Below, in pieces: positions 39,931 to 51,117 of a stretch of DNA of 64,000 nt. A model generated the notes under the pieces. The model did no database searches, was not told where the DNA came from, and saw nothing but the letters and a program-made list of their open reading frames with translations. Position 1 is the first letter of the stretch; every line of letters starts with the position of its first letter. The stretch is from positions 25,955,001 to 26,019,000 of the forward strand of contig NC_133176.1 of NCBI RefSeq assembly GCF_049306965.1, written 5' to 3'. The DNA is from Danio rerio. Lineage: Eukaryota > Chordata > Actinopteri > Cypriniformes > Danionidae. The position numbers were made by a program, and so were the translations under genes.

Positions 39931-40968
39931 AAACTACTGTAAAATGTAACTGTTGTATGTATGTTGTTATATTATATTTGTATGTATTTTATATGTATTT
40001 TATATTTATTTTGTTATATTTGTTAACGTATGTGTTTTTGAAACATTTCATTAAGTGTTTAATGTATGTTCGTTATGCAGTATTATAAATAAATGTTATA
40101 ATGATTAAGTATTTTGTACTTGATTTCATTATTGGACATATTTATATTTAATACAATTGTAAAGGCTAATATAATATTTAAAAATGACATGTGGACCGAC
40201 CGCGGGCCGCCAGCAGACACTTATTTAAAACCAGCGGTCCGATGGCGGACCACCGTCGGAAAAGCGGCGGGAGCCGATGGTGGGGCGCTGGAATAACGAT
40301 GAGCAAATTGAGGTGGACCGCGGGCGGCGCCCGCCAGTGGACCGGCGACTTTGCCGCCGGCGGGCCGCCAGTGGCCCGCTGGTCTTATGTTAGCTGGGTA
40401 ATACAAATAAATAAAAGTAAATAGACAAAAAATACGTCAAAAATACTGTAAAAGGACGTCAAAAAGACGCCGAAAAGACGTCGAAAAGACGTCGAAAAAA
40501 GACGTTGAAAAGACGTCAATAAAAGACGTCATAAAAACTTTCATTCTGGCTCTTCAGAGGACGTAATTTCAACGTCTGACAGAGACGTAGAAAAGACGTC
40601 TTTTGGACGTAACTTTGCTTGGTGGGTTTAAACTGCGTTTGGAGTTTATCGCTTTGAATTTGCCATAAAAACGCTCATTTAGACTAACGTTAAACATGTG
40701 ACATTACCTCAAGGTTAGCTGCGCGTCACCGGAGCGCAAACAAGACTAAAAACCAAACTGGAAAGTTTTAAATGCTTCAAAATTCGAAACACTACACCAA
40801 GTCACATTTAAGATACACTGTGTGTAAAACAAAATCGGGGGGTAAATAAAACATTTAAGCATCTAAAAACACGCTTACCTCTGAATTCTGCTGCACTGCA
40901 GGTCAGGTGTTCGTAATTAAGTGAAGTGAAGTGAAGCGCTGCGCGCGGCCGCGTGCGCCGAGTCCTCC

Positions 40969-40983
40969 GATACCATGGTAACC
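40969..40983 (-). promoter_or_regulatory. X-box-like motif near the right end of the outer element
   Basis: The minus strand reads GGTTACCATGGTATC, close to the RFX palindrome GTTRCCATGGYAAC. It sits beside a CpG-rich block (40935-40965) and upstream, on the minus strand, of a GTAAGC donor near 40880. This is a plausible promoter for a minus-strand transcript of the element. Confidence 0.35.
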
Positions 40984-41404
40984 AAATATGTTGAATATTG
41001 GGTGAAGCCATGACGTTAATTCAACATACAGATCATGATAAAAAAAATGTCAACGTTGATTTGTACAAGGATTTCTGTAACTTTTTTCAACCATTTATCA
41101 TTCAACATTGTTTCAACATTAAAGCAACTACTGACGTATTTTCAACCACATTTCAACGTTGAAGCCTTGTCATATGCAGGCTGTTTTTCAACCGTTCAAC
41201 ATTAAACGTTCTATCAACATTATTTCAACGTTCAAAACACATCTGACCTTATTTCAACCATATTTCAACGTTGAAGGTCGGTCGTGTGCCGGCTGGGAAC
41301 GCCTTGTTGACATCAGAGGAGAATGGCCAGACTGGTTCAAGCTGATAAAAAGGCAATAATAGTAATTCAAATAACCACTCATTACAACCGAGGTATGCAG
41401 AGGA

Positions 41405-41537
<133 letters not shown>

Positions 41538-41559
41538 ATGGTGCAGAAGATAAGCGAGC

Positions 41560-42565
41560 AGTGTAATCTAAATCATAACTCGCAACATTATAACAGTGGA
41601 AAAGGCATGGGAAGAATAACCTTGAGCCAATTGATCACAGTAGTAATGGTGTAGATATGCGAGCACTTTAATCTAAATTATAATTTGTTACAGATTATTA
41701 ATGTAGATATGCGTGCAATTTATTCTACATTATTATAATTTGCTACATGTTTATTGGTGGAGAATCCACGCAGCAAAATATTACACCTGTCAGCTAAGAA
41801 CCGGAAACTGAGGCTACAGTTCGCACAGGCTCACCAAAATTAGACAATTGATGATTAAAAAAACATTGCCTGGTCCGATGAGTCTTGATTTCGTCTGCAA
41901 CATTAGAATGGTAGGGTCAGAATTTGGCATCAACAACATGAAAACATGGATCCATTCTGCCTTGTATCAACGGTTCAGGCTGGTGGGAATATTTTCTTGG
42001 TACACTTGGGCCCATTAGTACCCCTTACAGAAATTTCACATGAGTTTCACATGTGAAATTCACATGTGATCACATGTGCATGTGAAATTGCACATGTGAA
42101 ATTTTACATGTGAAACACACAAACCACATGTGAAATGCACATGTGATCACATGTGAAATTCATGTGACTTTTCTGTAAGGGACCATTTGAGCATTGTGTC
42201 AACTCCACAGCCTAATTGAGTGTTGTTGCTGACCATGTCCATCCCTTTATGACCAGTGTACCCATCTTCTAATGGCTACTTTAAGCAGGATAACGTGCCA
42301 TGTAGTAAAGTGAGAATCATCTCAGACTGGTTTCTTTAACATGACAATAAGAGATGTGGTAAAACAGGACATTGGCATCATGGATGTGCAGCTGACACAT
42401 CTGCAGCAACTGCGTGATGCTATCACGCCAAAATGGAGCAAAATCTTTGAGGAATATTTTCTGTACCTTGTTGAATTTATTCCACATAGGATTAAGGCAG
42501 TTCTCAAGGGAAAAGAGGGTCCAACTCCCTGTACAATTTGGGCGTACCTAATAAAGTGGCTGGTT
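41560..42565 (+). mobile_element. Broken Tc1-type transposon (Tc1/mariner)
   Basis: The plus-strand text corresponds to the catalytic half of a fish Tc1 transposase: a TGGTCCGATGAGTC stretch (41872-41885, W-S-D-E-S) with a stop after it, GGCATCAACAACATGAAAAC, TGACCATGTCCATCCCTTTA and TGGATGTGCAGCTGACACAT. It ends at CCTAATAAAGTGGCTGG, the family terminus. A MITE interrupts the gene at 42022-42181. Near 42342 a segment of about 60 bp that normally precedes the catalytic Glu is missing. The gene is dead; the left end is uncertain. Confidence 0.85.
42022..42181. mobile_element. Palindromic MITE inserted in the Tc1 element
   Basis: Ends are CCCTTACAGAAA and TTTCTGTAAGGG, flanked by AC on both sides. 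The 160-bp interior consists mostly of CACATGTGAAAT repeats and can form a long hairpin. Removing it restores the usual Tc1 text, so it is a later insertion. Confidence 0.8.
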
Positions 42566-42652
42566 TGTGTGTGTTTGTGTGTACAGTATGTGTGTGTGTG
42601 TGCGTGCATGTATGTGTGTGCATGCGTGCGTGTGTATATATGTATGTATTTA

Positions 42653-43152
42653 CAGTTGAAGTCAGAATTATTAGCCGTCCTTTGAATGTTTTCTCTTTTT
42701 TAAATATTTCTCCAATGATGTTTAACAGAGCAAATACATTTTCAAAGTATGTCTGATACTTTTTTTTCTTTTGGAGGAAGTATTATTTGCTTTATTTCGG
42801 CTAATATAAAAGCAGTGTTAAATTTTTTACACACCATTTTAAGGACAAAATTATTTGCCCTTTAAAGTTATTTTTTCGATGGTCTACAGAACAAATCATC
42901 GTTACAGTAAATTGCCAAATTACCCTAACGTCCCTAGTTAACCCAATTAACCTAGTTAAGCCATTAAATGTCTCTAAGCTGTATAGAAGTGTCTTGAAAA
43001 ATATCTAGTAAAATATTATTTACTTTCATAATGGCAAAGATAAAATAAATCAGTTATTAGAAATGAGTTATTAAAACTGTTATGTTTAGAAATGTGTTGA
43101 AAAAAATCTTCTCTCTGTTAAACAGAAATTGGGAAATTCTGACTTCAACTAT
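42653..43152. mobile_element. DNA element with CAGTTGAAGTCAGAATTATT termini
   Basis: The left end is CAGTTGAAGTCAGAATTATT and the right end AAATTCTGACTTCAACT, an inverted pair about 500 bp apart. It has no coding capacity and is a common zebrafish interspersed family. It lies just after a degenerate (TG)n run (42560-42650). Confidence 0.8.
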
Positions 43153-43159
43153 ATATAAA

Positions 43160-43245
43160 GTGCTGTTGCCTCACAGCAAGAGGGTCGCTGGTTCAAGCCT
43201 CGGCTGAGTCAGTTGGCATTTCTGTGTGAAGTTTGCACAGGAGGA
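43160..43245 (+). mobile_element. DANA-type SINE, tRNA-like head only
   Basis: It contains GTTGCCTCACAGCAAGAGGG, TCGCTGGTTCAAGCCTCGG (B-box-like) and GTCAGTTGGCATTTCTGTG. After about 85 bp it runs into a short inverted piece of the same SINE (43250-43305). Confidence 0.75.
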
Positions 43246-43336
43246 AACCCATGCGAATGCTGGTAGAACATGCAAACTTCACACAGAAATGGCAACTGAC
43301 CCATTTGAATCAAATAGCGAAAATTAAAGTAACATG

Positions 43337-43592
43337 AATTTCATTCATTCTTTTTGCTTTATAGTCCCTTAATTATCTGGGGTTGCATGAACCATCAACT
43401 ATTCCAGCATATGTTTTACAGGGCGTATGCCCTTCCAGCTGCAACCCAGTACTGGGAAACACCCATACACTCTCACATTCACATATAACATTTAGTTTAT
43501 TCAATTCACCTATACCGCATCTCTTTGTGAACATATGGAGAACATGCAAACTCCACACAGATATGCCAACTGGCCCAGCCGGGACTCGAACA
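43337..43592 (-). mobile_element. DANA-type SINE, reversed
   Basis: Plus-strand landmarks include CTTTATAGTCCCTTAATTAT, CCAGCTGCAACCCAGTACTG and AACTGGCCCAGCCGGGACTC. Part of the middle is deleted. Confidence 0.8.
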
Positions 43593-45109
43593 TTTATTCA
43601 AGCCATCTTGTTGCTGCGTGTTCAGCTCCTCCATCTACAGCTCAAGTCCCTCACGGCCCAAGAGAGAGAGAGAATGAGAGAAGAGTTTACAGTTAAAAAT
43701 TGTCAGCAGGAGCATCCTCTGTGCCCCTCCCTTACAGCCAAACCATCACATACCCACACAGAGTTAAGAGTGCGAAGGACAGGAAGACATACAAACACCA
43801 AATGCTCAGGACCCAACCTGAGACCTTAATGGCTGACTTCTGCCAAAAAAGAGACTCATGCACCATCACTAATTTGCAGCTGTACACAGAAAACAGCAAT
43901 GCTTGGCACAAAGCTATCTGTATTACAAGAATAAAAAAAAAAACACAGCATCTGCAATGGAAGACAAATCCAAATTCATGATGAGGACCGTGACCCCCTT
44001 TTTAACCGTAAATATATACCACATTGGAACAATAATGTTTCAGGGGAATGAAGCCTGTCTCATCTTTGTACAAGATCAATTTAATGAGCTTCAATTAATA
44101 GTAGAGCAAGAGAGACAACCAGGCAGAGCAGACAGCAGTGCTAAAGGCAGGTGCTCCAGCCTGTAGCTGGAGCTGGAAGAGCTTGTCCTGGACTGTAATG
44201 CCCAGCTGGAGCGGTCAGTCACTCAGATACGCAACAGCCTGTCTCTACAAGATGTGGAGCTGGTGGAGCTCTGAGAACTGGTGCTGTCATTGACAACATC
44301 CAACAAACACCTTCAACAACTAGAAAACAAATTGCAGCAGCTCAACCAAGAATATAAAGATAGTGTTGAAGAACTGAGGAGAAAAAAAAAAGTTACAACA
44401 GGACAAAAACACCTTAAACACTGAGCTGATGACTGTAAAAGAAGAATTGATCATCAGAGAGAGAGAGAAAAAAAAAAAGGGAAACAAAAACCCTCGCTCG
44501 GTCTACATCAAGCACCACTCAGACACCACCTGAAACGAACACACAGAGAGCAGACACACGTCAGCCCAAACACAGCTGAGATTAGCAGAACACATGCAGA
44601 AAGGCAGAAATAGTTATCTTAATGGACTCATATGGCAAGTACATCAGTGAGAAACGGCTATTCCCCAGTCACACAACATTGAAACGCTGGTGCCCAAACA
44701 CAGCTAGTGCCTTTCTTTAGCTGGACAAAGAGGAACTTTTTAATCCCAGCCATATCATCATACACATAGGGACAAATGACCCGAAGACACAACAAGAACA
44801 AGTTGCACAGTCCATTACACAAGTGGCAATTAAAGAAACTGAGACTTTTCCATCTTCAAAAATAATCATCTACAACCTTCTACCCAGAACTGATTTCCAC
44901 CCGCGGACTATACAGAGAGTGAACACGGAGATCTCACGTAAATGTGCTGAAATACCAAACATTCGCATCGGGGTGTGGTAGGTGTGTGGAACAGTAAGAG
45001 GGGTTGTCGCGAACTGAAGAGCGGGGTCGCGGGCGTACTTAAGATTATTTGGGAAGGGCACTTTCTATCCAAGACTAAAAAGGACATGTGCACTGCACAG
45101 GTTAAGCCC

Positions 45110-45560
45110 TATGTGTGCACGTGCCTGCCCAGCACCCTCAGCCTCCACACCCTGTGACAGTGCACACTAACCCTCCTCAGCATCAACACCCTCTGCCAGT
45201 GCACCCACGCCCTTAGCATTCGCACCCTGTGTCAGTGCACCCAAACCCTAAGCATCCACGCTCTGTGACAGTGCACCCAAACCCTAAGCATCCACACCCT
45301 GTGACAGTGCCTCCAAACCCTCCACAGCATCCACACCCTGTGCCAATGCACCCACTCCCTCCTCAGCATCCACACCCTGTGCCAGTGCTCCCACACCCTC
45401 AGCATCCATGCCCTGCGGCAGTGCACCCACACCCTTAACATCCATGCCCTGTGCCAGTGCACCCACACCATCAGCATCCACGTCCTGTGCCAGTGCACCC
45501 ACACCATCAGCTCCCATGCCTTGTGCCAGTACACCCACATTCTCAGCACTCACACCCAAG
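45110..45560. repeat. 36-bp minisatellite, about 12 units
   Basis: A 36-bp unit (core CATCCACACCCTGTGCCAGT plus GCACCCACACCCTCAG) is repeated head to tail with point differences and some shortened units. Read in the ORF1 direction it gives a 12-residue Pro/His-rich repeat (like HPQHPHPVPVHP). The open frames on both strands arise from the 36-bp periodicity. Confidence 0.9.
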
Positions 45561-46114
45561 GCCAGCATGCCTACACCCTCAGTAGTTTTGCCATCAGCCT
45601 CCACACCCTTATCAACTACAGCAGTATCTTGTAGTACCACCACATCACCAGCAGAGGAAACAGCTTGTATTCGGAGAAGTCCCAGTGTTGGGTAACAACA
45701 CCAGCAGTTACAGACAACAACAGGGAACTGAGCTATGCTGCAGCACTGAAACTGCCAGTGGACACACACAGCACCAGTCTGAAAGAGATCAAACGCATGA
45801 TCAGTTTAATCTGCACTCGGCTGATTGAATAGTTGTGAATAAAATACTCAATATTGCTTGGACTCTAGATAATTTTGATAATGTTAATTATAATTTATGA
45901 TATTTTAATATAATATATCATATAACTGTTTATGATATTTAGGTAGTTTATGGTTTATATGGATTGGTTCTATTCTAGAGGAATGTTAAAATTGTTTGTT
46001 GAGCAAATGAAACCGTTGACGATCTATTATTATTTTTGTATTGATTTGTATAAATAATATATGCTAAATAATAATATGATATTTTAAATAATAATATGAA
46101 ATATTAATATTAAT

Positions 46115-46118
<4 letters not shown>

Positions 46119-46193
<75 letters not shown>
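46119..46193. repeat. (TA)n microsatellite
   Basis: About 75 bp of TA dinucleotides in AT-rich sequence between the ORF1 remnant and its apparent LINE tail. Confidence 0.95.
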
Positions 46194-46198
<5 letters not shown>

Positions 46199-46408
46199 TG
46201 TGATGAATTGCATAATATGATATATTGTCTATATTTTATTTAAATATTATATATAAATATCTTTTTTTTTACTAATACTATCTATTGTGTACTGTTTATT
46301 AAAATTATTATTATTATATATGGATGTTACTTTTTATGTAAACTTTAGAACTGCTTTGGCAATACATTTGTAACATTTGTCATGCCAATAAAGAAATTAT
46401 TGAATTGA

Positions 46409-46514
<106 letters not shown>

Positions 46515-46534
46515 GGAGAATATTCTGGTCATTT

Positions 46535-46673
46535 TTTTTTTACATCTGTCTTCCACTGTCGTCACTCCTGTTAATCCTCCACAGGTGTCTCTCATTACCA
46601 ATCACACCAGCGGCCTATAAATATGAATCAATAAGCCTTATCTGCAGTGTTGTAGACAGTTTGTGTCAGAATC
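46535..46673 (+). promoter_or_regulatory. TATA promoter of QDPR-derived gene copy 1
   Basis: TATAAATA lies at 46616-46623, 51 bp before the ATG. The block from CACTCCTGTTAATCCTCC through ACACCAGCGG, the TATA box and TGCAGTGTTG to TGTGTCAGAATC is shared with copies 2 and 3, while sequence further upstream is not. This marks it as the core regulatory unit carried along with each duplication. Confidence 0.75.
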
Positions 46674-47463
46674 ATGTTTACTTTTGGTGTCCTCCTTACC
46701 TGTAAGTCACATGCATCAAACTCAGTTCCAGCTCTGCACAAATTTACTTTAACACTAGTTAATCGTGCTTAATCTAACTAATTTAGTCTATCAAATTAGT
46801 TTGAAACCTACAGGTAAATGTGTTAAAGCGGAGTTGAAACTAAATTCTTCAGGACTGTTGTCCTCTAGAATCTGTGTTTGACTGCCCTGCTGAAAGTTTC
46901 TTATTAAACTTAAAGAGATTTACTCAAAGTTTTACTGCACAGTTGAGATCTGGATAGTTTCCTAATGGGATAAGCTTTGTACTAATGTGAATTTGTCTGT
47001 GATGCACCGGTGTCAGTTTTCATTTATTTGTTTTTCAGTAATGGTTCTGAATTACAGCCTGGCTTCCAGGGAAGTAAAGAAAGTGATTGTTTATGGGGGA
47101 AAAGGAGCACTGGGCACAGAGAGTGTGCGCTACTTCAGAGCCAAACATTGGGTAAGTTGGATTAATTCAGAAGAAAGACTACTTCATTGAAAATAAGTTT
47201 GCCTACACCATAGGCTTATGTTTTGATAATGGTTAATTATTTACTGTACTAACCACCAGTCGTATACGTTTCTCATTAAATATTGATTAATTAATATCTT
47301 CTGGCCTGTTATGTCAAAATGACCATTTTGATTTTTTTTTTTTTTTCCTTCCTCAGTGGGTTGTATCTGTTGATGTCAGAGTCAACAAAGAAGCCAATGC
47401 AAATGTTAAAGTTAAGATGACTGAATCCTTCACTGATCAAGCCAAACAGGTACACTGTGTAAA

Positions 47464-47506
<43 letters not shown>

Positions 47507-50500
47507 TTAAGCATGTTTTAATCAGAGCCAATTCCATTCATTCAGTTCCCAGAAGTTTGCTAAAACTAGGGCTCTTTTCCATAAGTGTAAAAGCACCTGC
47601 TTTAAGAATCAAAGAATGTAAAGAAATTAAAAGTTCTAATGTTTTTGTTCTAAATGTAATGCTTAATGTAAGTTTTGCTGTGCATTAACTTTCTACATAT
47701 TATTGTTAAAATAATTTAAGATTTGAAATTAATAAATTGGCATCAAAATAAGATTCTTAGTGATTTAACCAATGGCAGTGCTGGCCAATGCATTTGTTGG
47801 CTGTAATGATGGCATACCCCAAAGTACGCTAGGTGAAAGATTGTCTAGACCTTTCATGTAATGCTCTGAGCTTATGATTTTCAGTTTGATGTTTGGCAAA
47901 ATGTTTATTTGGACTACAGAAAAGGTTGTAAACTCTTTACCCCGTAATGTTCGAGCAGTTAAGGAAACCGCAATTACAGTGTATGGAACATCCAAGCATA
48001 TGTGAAGCCACGATCACACTAGGGTTTGTGCTTGTGAATTTCTGTCGTACAGTGCTGTGAAAAGGGTGGCGGGATTAAACAAGATGACTAGACATCTAAA
48101 ACGGCAAGCGATTGGTTTAGGTTTTAAATTCCTGCCCAGAGAGGTCATGTTTTGATCATCGATTAGCCTCGCGCAGTCAAGACATGATTTTTGCATGTCA
48201 GAGTTCACCAAGCTTTAACCATGCACTACAGTGAACTGCGAAACTTGACGCATGAATTTGTGTTTGTGGTCTGATGCATTTGCATGCGTATAAATTTAAG
48301 TCTATCGGGGGAAAAAAGTGCAGTGTGACCGCAGCTTTATACCAGTGTTTCCCAACCCTGTTCCTGAAGGCACACTAACAGAACTTTTTTTTTTTTTTTT
48401 TTTTTAATAAATACACCTTCCTAATAACGCATACCTGAATCAACTCAACAGAAAATTAAAAGACACTTCAGAATCTCATTGTTAATTTAAGAGAAACATC
48501 TGAAATGTTCTGTTTGTGTGCCTCAAACAGGGTTGGGGAAACTGTGTATACAGCCAACATGGAGAAGCAAAGAAAGGGCTATAGTAAATCCAGTTAATTT
48601 AAGCACCTCACATTAATGTTGTTTCAAGTAACTTGTATCTGTTTATTCCCCCCCCCCCCCCCCCGCCCCCTCATAGGTAACAGTGGGTGTTGGTAAGCTG
48701 TTGGGTGTTGAGAAAGTTGATGCCATCTTCTGCGTGGCTGGAGGTCAAGCAGAGGGCAATGCTAAAGCCAAATGTTAGTACTGGTCTCATAGATTTTTCA
48801 GACATGATCTGTTGCAATGGCATTGTCAAAGATACCACTTGGAAGCTTTGTTGCTTTCTGAAGTGTTTTGTGTATTTTGCACTGTTAAAAGGATGCAAGA
48901 TCTAGTTCAATAATTGTCCTGAAGTTTCAGTTATGTGATTGTTTGACCGTATGAGGGGTTTTATTTTTTCTCAGCTCTGTACAAGTATGCGGATCTGATG
49001 TGGAAACAAAATGTGTGGACCTCCACTATTTGTACTCACCTAGCAACCAGATACCTGAGAGTGGGGGGACTGCTCACACTGACTGGAGCCAAAGTAGCAC
49101 TGGGGCCGACAGCAGGTGTAAAACTTCATTTATTTTCTTCCCTTCATTTCTGGAATGAAATGCAAATGTATAATTGACAAACCAATTTGTTATTAATGTA
49201 AAATGGTTTAGGGTAAACATTTTATTACAAATAGTTTAACTTTTTGTTTGAAACAAACAATTGACCATGTTGACAGTTTTGTGCTTTAGCTTGAGAACTT
49301 GCTGATGGTCAATGGTAATTAAATATCTTTAGTTGGAAATGCATTTTGTAAACTTTAGCTTTTCATTTCAGCACTGTTTAAAATGTTTTTACAACTGCTC
49401 TAAAGTAAAGGTTAAGATGTCTTCTTTTTTAATAATAAAAAAAGGTTATTACCAGGTCTGGTGGGAGTACATCTTAACATTAGATCATTGACTTAGATTA
49501 GACCGTAAGCATCTGCTTATGAACAATTAATTTTCTAATTTATAAAAAGCTTGAAGTTGCATTTTGTGTATAGGTGTGGAAGATCATGGAGTTGCTGTTT
49601 TTTATTTTAATTTTATTATGATCTCTAAGAAGGAATTAGGCTTTTTCCTTTTTATAGTCAACGTACCATGGCTTAGGCAGGGTTAAAATAAGCTTGTTTT
49701 CAGAAATGCCGTCAAGTAAATTCTAGGCCAGGGGTTCTCAAACTTTTTGTCCTGGAGATCCAGTGTCCTGCAGATTTTAACTCCACTTGCCTCAACACCT
49801 GCAAGGATGTTTCTAGAAAACTTAGAGCTTGTTTAGCCAGTCCAGTTATATCTGATTGGGGTTCGAGCATAAAAGCTGTATGGCTAAGCAAAATTATGTA
49901 CATTTTTATAGTGTTAATAGTGCATATATTAAAATTGTATGGGAATAAATAGGCAGCTCTTTATATAGGTGTAACCATTAAATGTACCTCTTTTAAGAAT
50001 TTCCTACTTGGACATAAATCATTGGTTAAATCAAAATATTGTGTAATAAAACATGCTGTTTTATATTCGTTAAATGGATCAGTGCACCCTTTTACGGTTT
50101 ACCTCAGGTGGGTGGGTGCAGTTGATTTTGTAAAAAAAAAAAAAAAAAAAACACAGGCTGCTGAATAGTCCAGCTAATTCCACTTAATTTCTCTTAACTT
50201 GCTCTTGATACTGTTCAGCCAAGGTCTAATGAATTTTTATATATAAAAATAATAATTCTGTAAGATATGACTTGGTTCGATCTCTTCTATTGTTCTAGAA
50301 TCTGTTAGTTTTGGAATGGCAAAGGCATCTGTACATCAGCTGACCCGGAGTCTCGGTGGGCCAAACAGTGGTCTTCCACCACGATCTGTTGCTCTAGCAA
50401 TCCTTCCGTAAGAAATACAAATATACAGAGTCAACTCATTGGTCCAGAATCCTTGTTTGACTAATATTTACTACCTTTTAGAGTAACTTTGGATACACCC

Positions 50501-50750
50501 ACAAATAGAAAGATCATGCCCAATGCTGATGTCAGTTCCTGGACCCCGCTTAATCATGTAACCCAGTAAGTATAAGTGTATTAGAGTGTCTAGAGTTTGT
50601 CTGTGTGCACAAAGATATGATGCATTTTTTTCCCATTCTAGGCTGTTCTTTAAGTGGACTGTTGGTAAAAGCAGACCACCGTCAGGTAGTCTTGTGGAGC
50701 TTGTTACTACAAATGGCAAAACAGTGGCTACCCCTATTAAAAGCGTTTAG
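46674..50750 (+). CDS. qdpr: QDPR-derived SDR with putative signal peptide, copy 1 (257 aa)
   Basis: Exons are 46674-46701, 47039-47151, 47357-47449, 48677-48773, 48975-49115, 50299-50407, 50482-50565 and 50642-50750 (774 nt; GT-AG, phases consistent). Residues from about 24 onward align end to end with dihydropteridine reductase, the SDR enzyme that uses NADH to regenerate tetrahydrobiopterin: [13 protein letters not shown] loop, [34 protein letters not shown]. The 28-nt first exon adds [10 protein letters not shown] before the Met of exon 2, giving a hydrophobic leader with a possible cut after SLA. The upstream ATG has A at -3. The catalytic YxxxK motif reads FGMAK (Tyr to Phe) and the active-site GGW reads GGQ; the NADH-binding Asp (SVDV) is kept. 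Intron 3 holds two MITEs. Identity as a QDPR paralogue is firm; enzyme activity and secretion are inference. Confidence 0.9.
46713..46885. mobile_element. Palindromic repeat in intron 1 of copy 1
   Basis: It starts ATCAAACTCAGTTCCAGCTC and ends near ATCTGTGTTTGACTGCCCTG. The same repeat sits at the same place in copies 2 (53309-53480) and 3 (58409-58585), so it was inserted before the triplication. Confidence 0.75.
48004..48338. mobile_element. TTAA-type MITE (AGCTGCAGTCACAC) in intron 3 of copy 1
   Basis: The ends are inverted relatives of AGCTGCAGTCACACT, here GAAGCCACGATCACACT on the left and AGTGTGACCGCAGC on the right. Related elements lie upstream of copies 2 and 3 at different relative positions, so these are independent insertions. 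Confidence 0.7.
48344..48545. mobile_element. AGTGTTTCCCAACCCTG MITE in intron 3 of copy 1
   Basis: Ends are AGTGTTTCCCAACCCTG and CAGGGTTGGGGAAACTGT. The same element occupies the same intron in copies 2 and 3, so the insertion predates the duplications. A poly-T run has expanded inside this copy. Confidence 0.8.
49730..49865. mobile_element. Short interspersed repeat in intron 5 of copy 1
   Basis: The text CAGGGGTTCTCAAACTTTTT, then GTCCTGCAGATTTTAACTCC and GATTGGGGTTCGAG belongs to a common short palindromic fish repeat. Related pieces occur at 60615-60790 and 61020-61110. Confidence 0.55.
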
Positions 50751-50775
50751 CATATTAATCAGCTGTCAGTCTCCC

Positions 50776-50781
50776 AATAAA
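50776..50781 (+). other. Poly(A) signal, copy 1
   Basis: AATAAA lies 25 bp after the stop, within CTGTCAGTCTCCCAATAAAG, a context identical in all three copies. Confidence 0.85.
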
Positions 50782-51077
50782 GACTGTTTTAAGTGATTAA
50801 TTTTGTGCTGTCTTCGTTTGCTCGCACATCACTCACATGCTTTATTCAATCATACTGCAAATTTTCTTTGGTAAACTCTGCTTGTACAGAAAAGATTTTC
50901 ACCTATCAAACAAACAAATGAAATAAAATTTAAATGTTTACCCCCCTCTGGTATATGGTTGAAAACAGTTGTGCAGACTGGTTTATTAAAAAAAAAAAAA
51001 AAAAAAAAAAGTCTTCCATCACAAGCTAAAGTTCTTGTCTGTCAGTGCAAACTCAAATTATTATTATTATTTATTTT

Positions 51078-51117
<40 letters not shown>

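Larger units (their letters stand above)
37606..40398. mobile_element. Inner nested TIR element with GGCGGACCGCCG-type subterminal repeats
   Basis: Ends are CCCAGCAAAC (37606-37615) and the inverted GTTAGCTGGG (40389-40398), flanked by TA on both sides. The subterminal arrays are very GC-rich and repeat GGCGGACCGCCG and CCAGCGG variants (37625-37830 and 40195-40380), in sharp contrast to the AT-rich core. The core holds an exon-like plus-strand stretch ending in a CAG/GTAAGT donor at 38219, a SINE and another DNA element. No transposase was recognised. Confidence 0.75.
37107..40626. mobile_element. Middle nested TIR element with GACGTC-type subterminal repeats
   Basis: Terminal inverted repeats are CCCACCAAACA (from 37107) and TTGCTTGGTGGG (to 40626), flanked by TT on both sides. 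Subterminal arrays are rich in GACGT/ACGTC: 37122-37280 on the left, and on the right (40434-40610) a near-tandem AAAAGACGTCG run. It is interrupted by the inner element, leaving about 0.7 kb of its own. No coding capacity was seen. Confidence 0.75.
33490..41297. mobile_element. Outer nested TIR element with CAACGTTGA-type subterminal repeats
   Basis: The ends are perfect inverted repeats, CCCAGCCGGCA (33490-33500) and TGCCGGCTGGG (41287-41297). They are flanked by AA on both sides, a possible 2-bp target duplication. Inside each end lies a 280-300 bp array rich in the palindrome CAACGTTGA and variants (33500-33790 and 41020-41280). The centre is interrupted by the middle element (37107-40626), leaving about 4.3 kb of its own. 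On the minus strand the right end has a CpG-rich leader with a GTAAGC donor near 40880. No transposase domain is recognised. The subterminal-array layout recalls CACTA/EnSpm elements, but this assignment is a guess. Confidence 0.75.

Noticed and set aside
45229-45769. Minus- and plus-strand frames with 12-residue repeats as a novel repeat protein
   Set aside because: A 36-bp minisatellite is open in several frames; only the direction continuing the ORF1 remnant has any family support, and that frame is broken.
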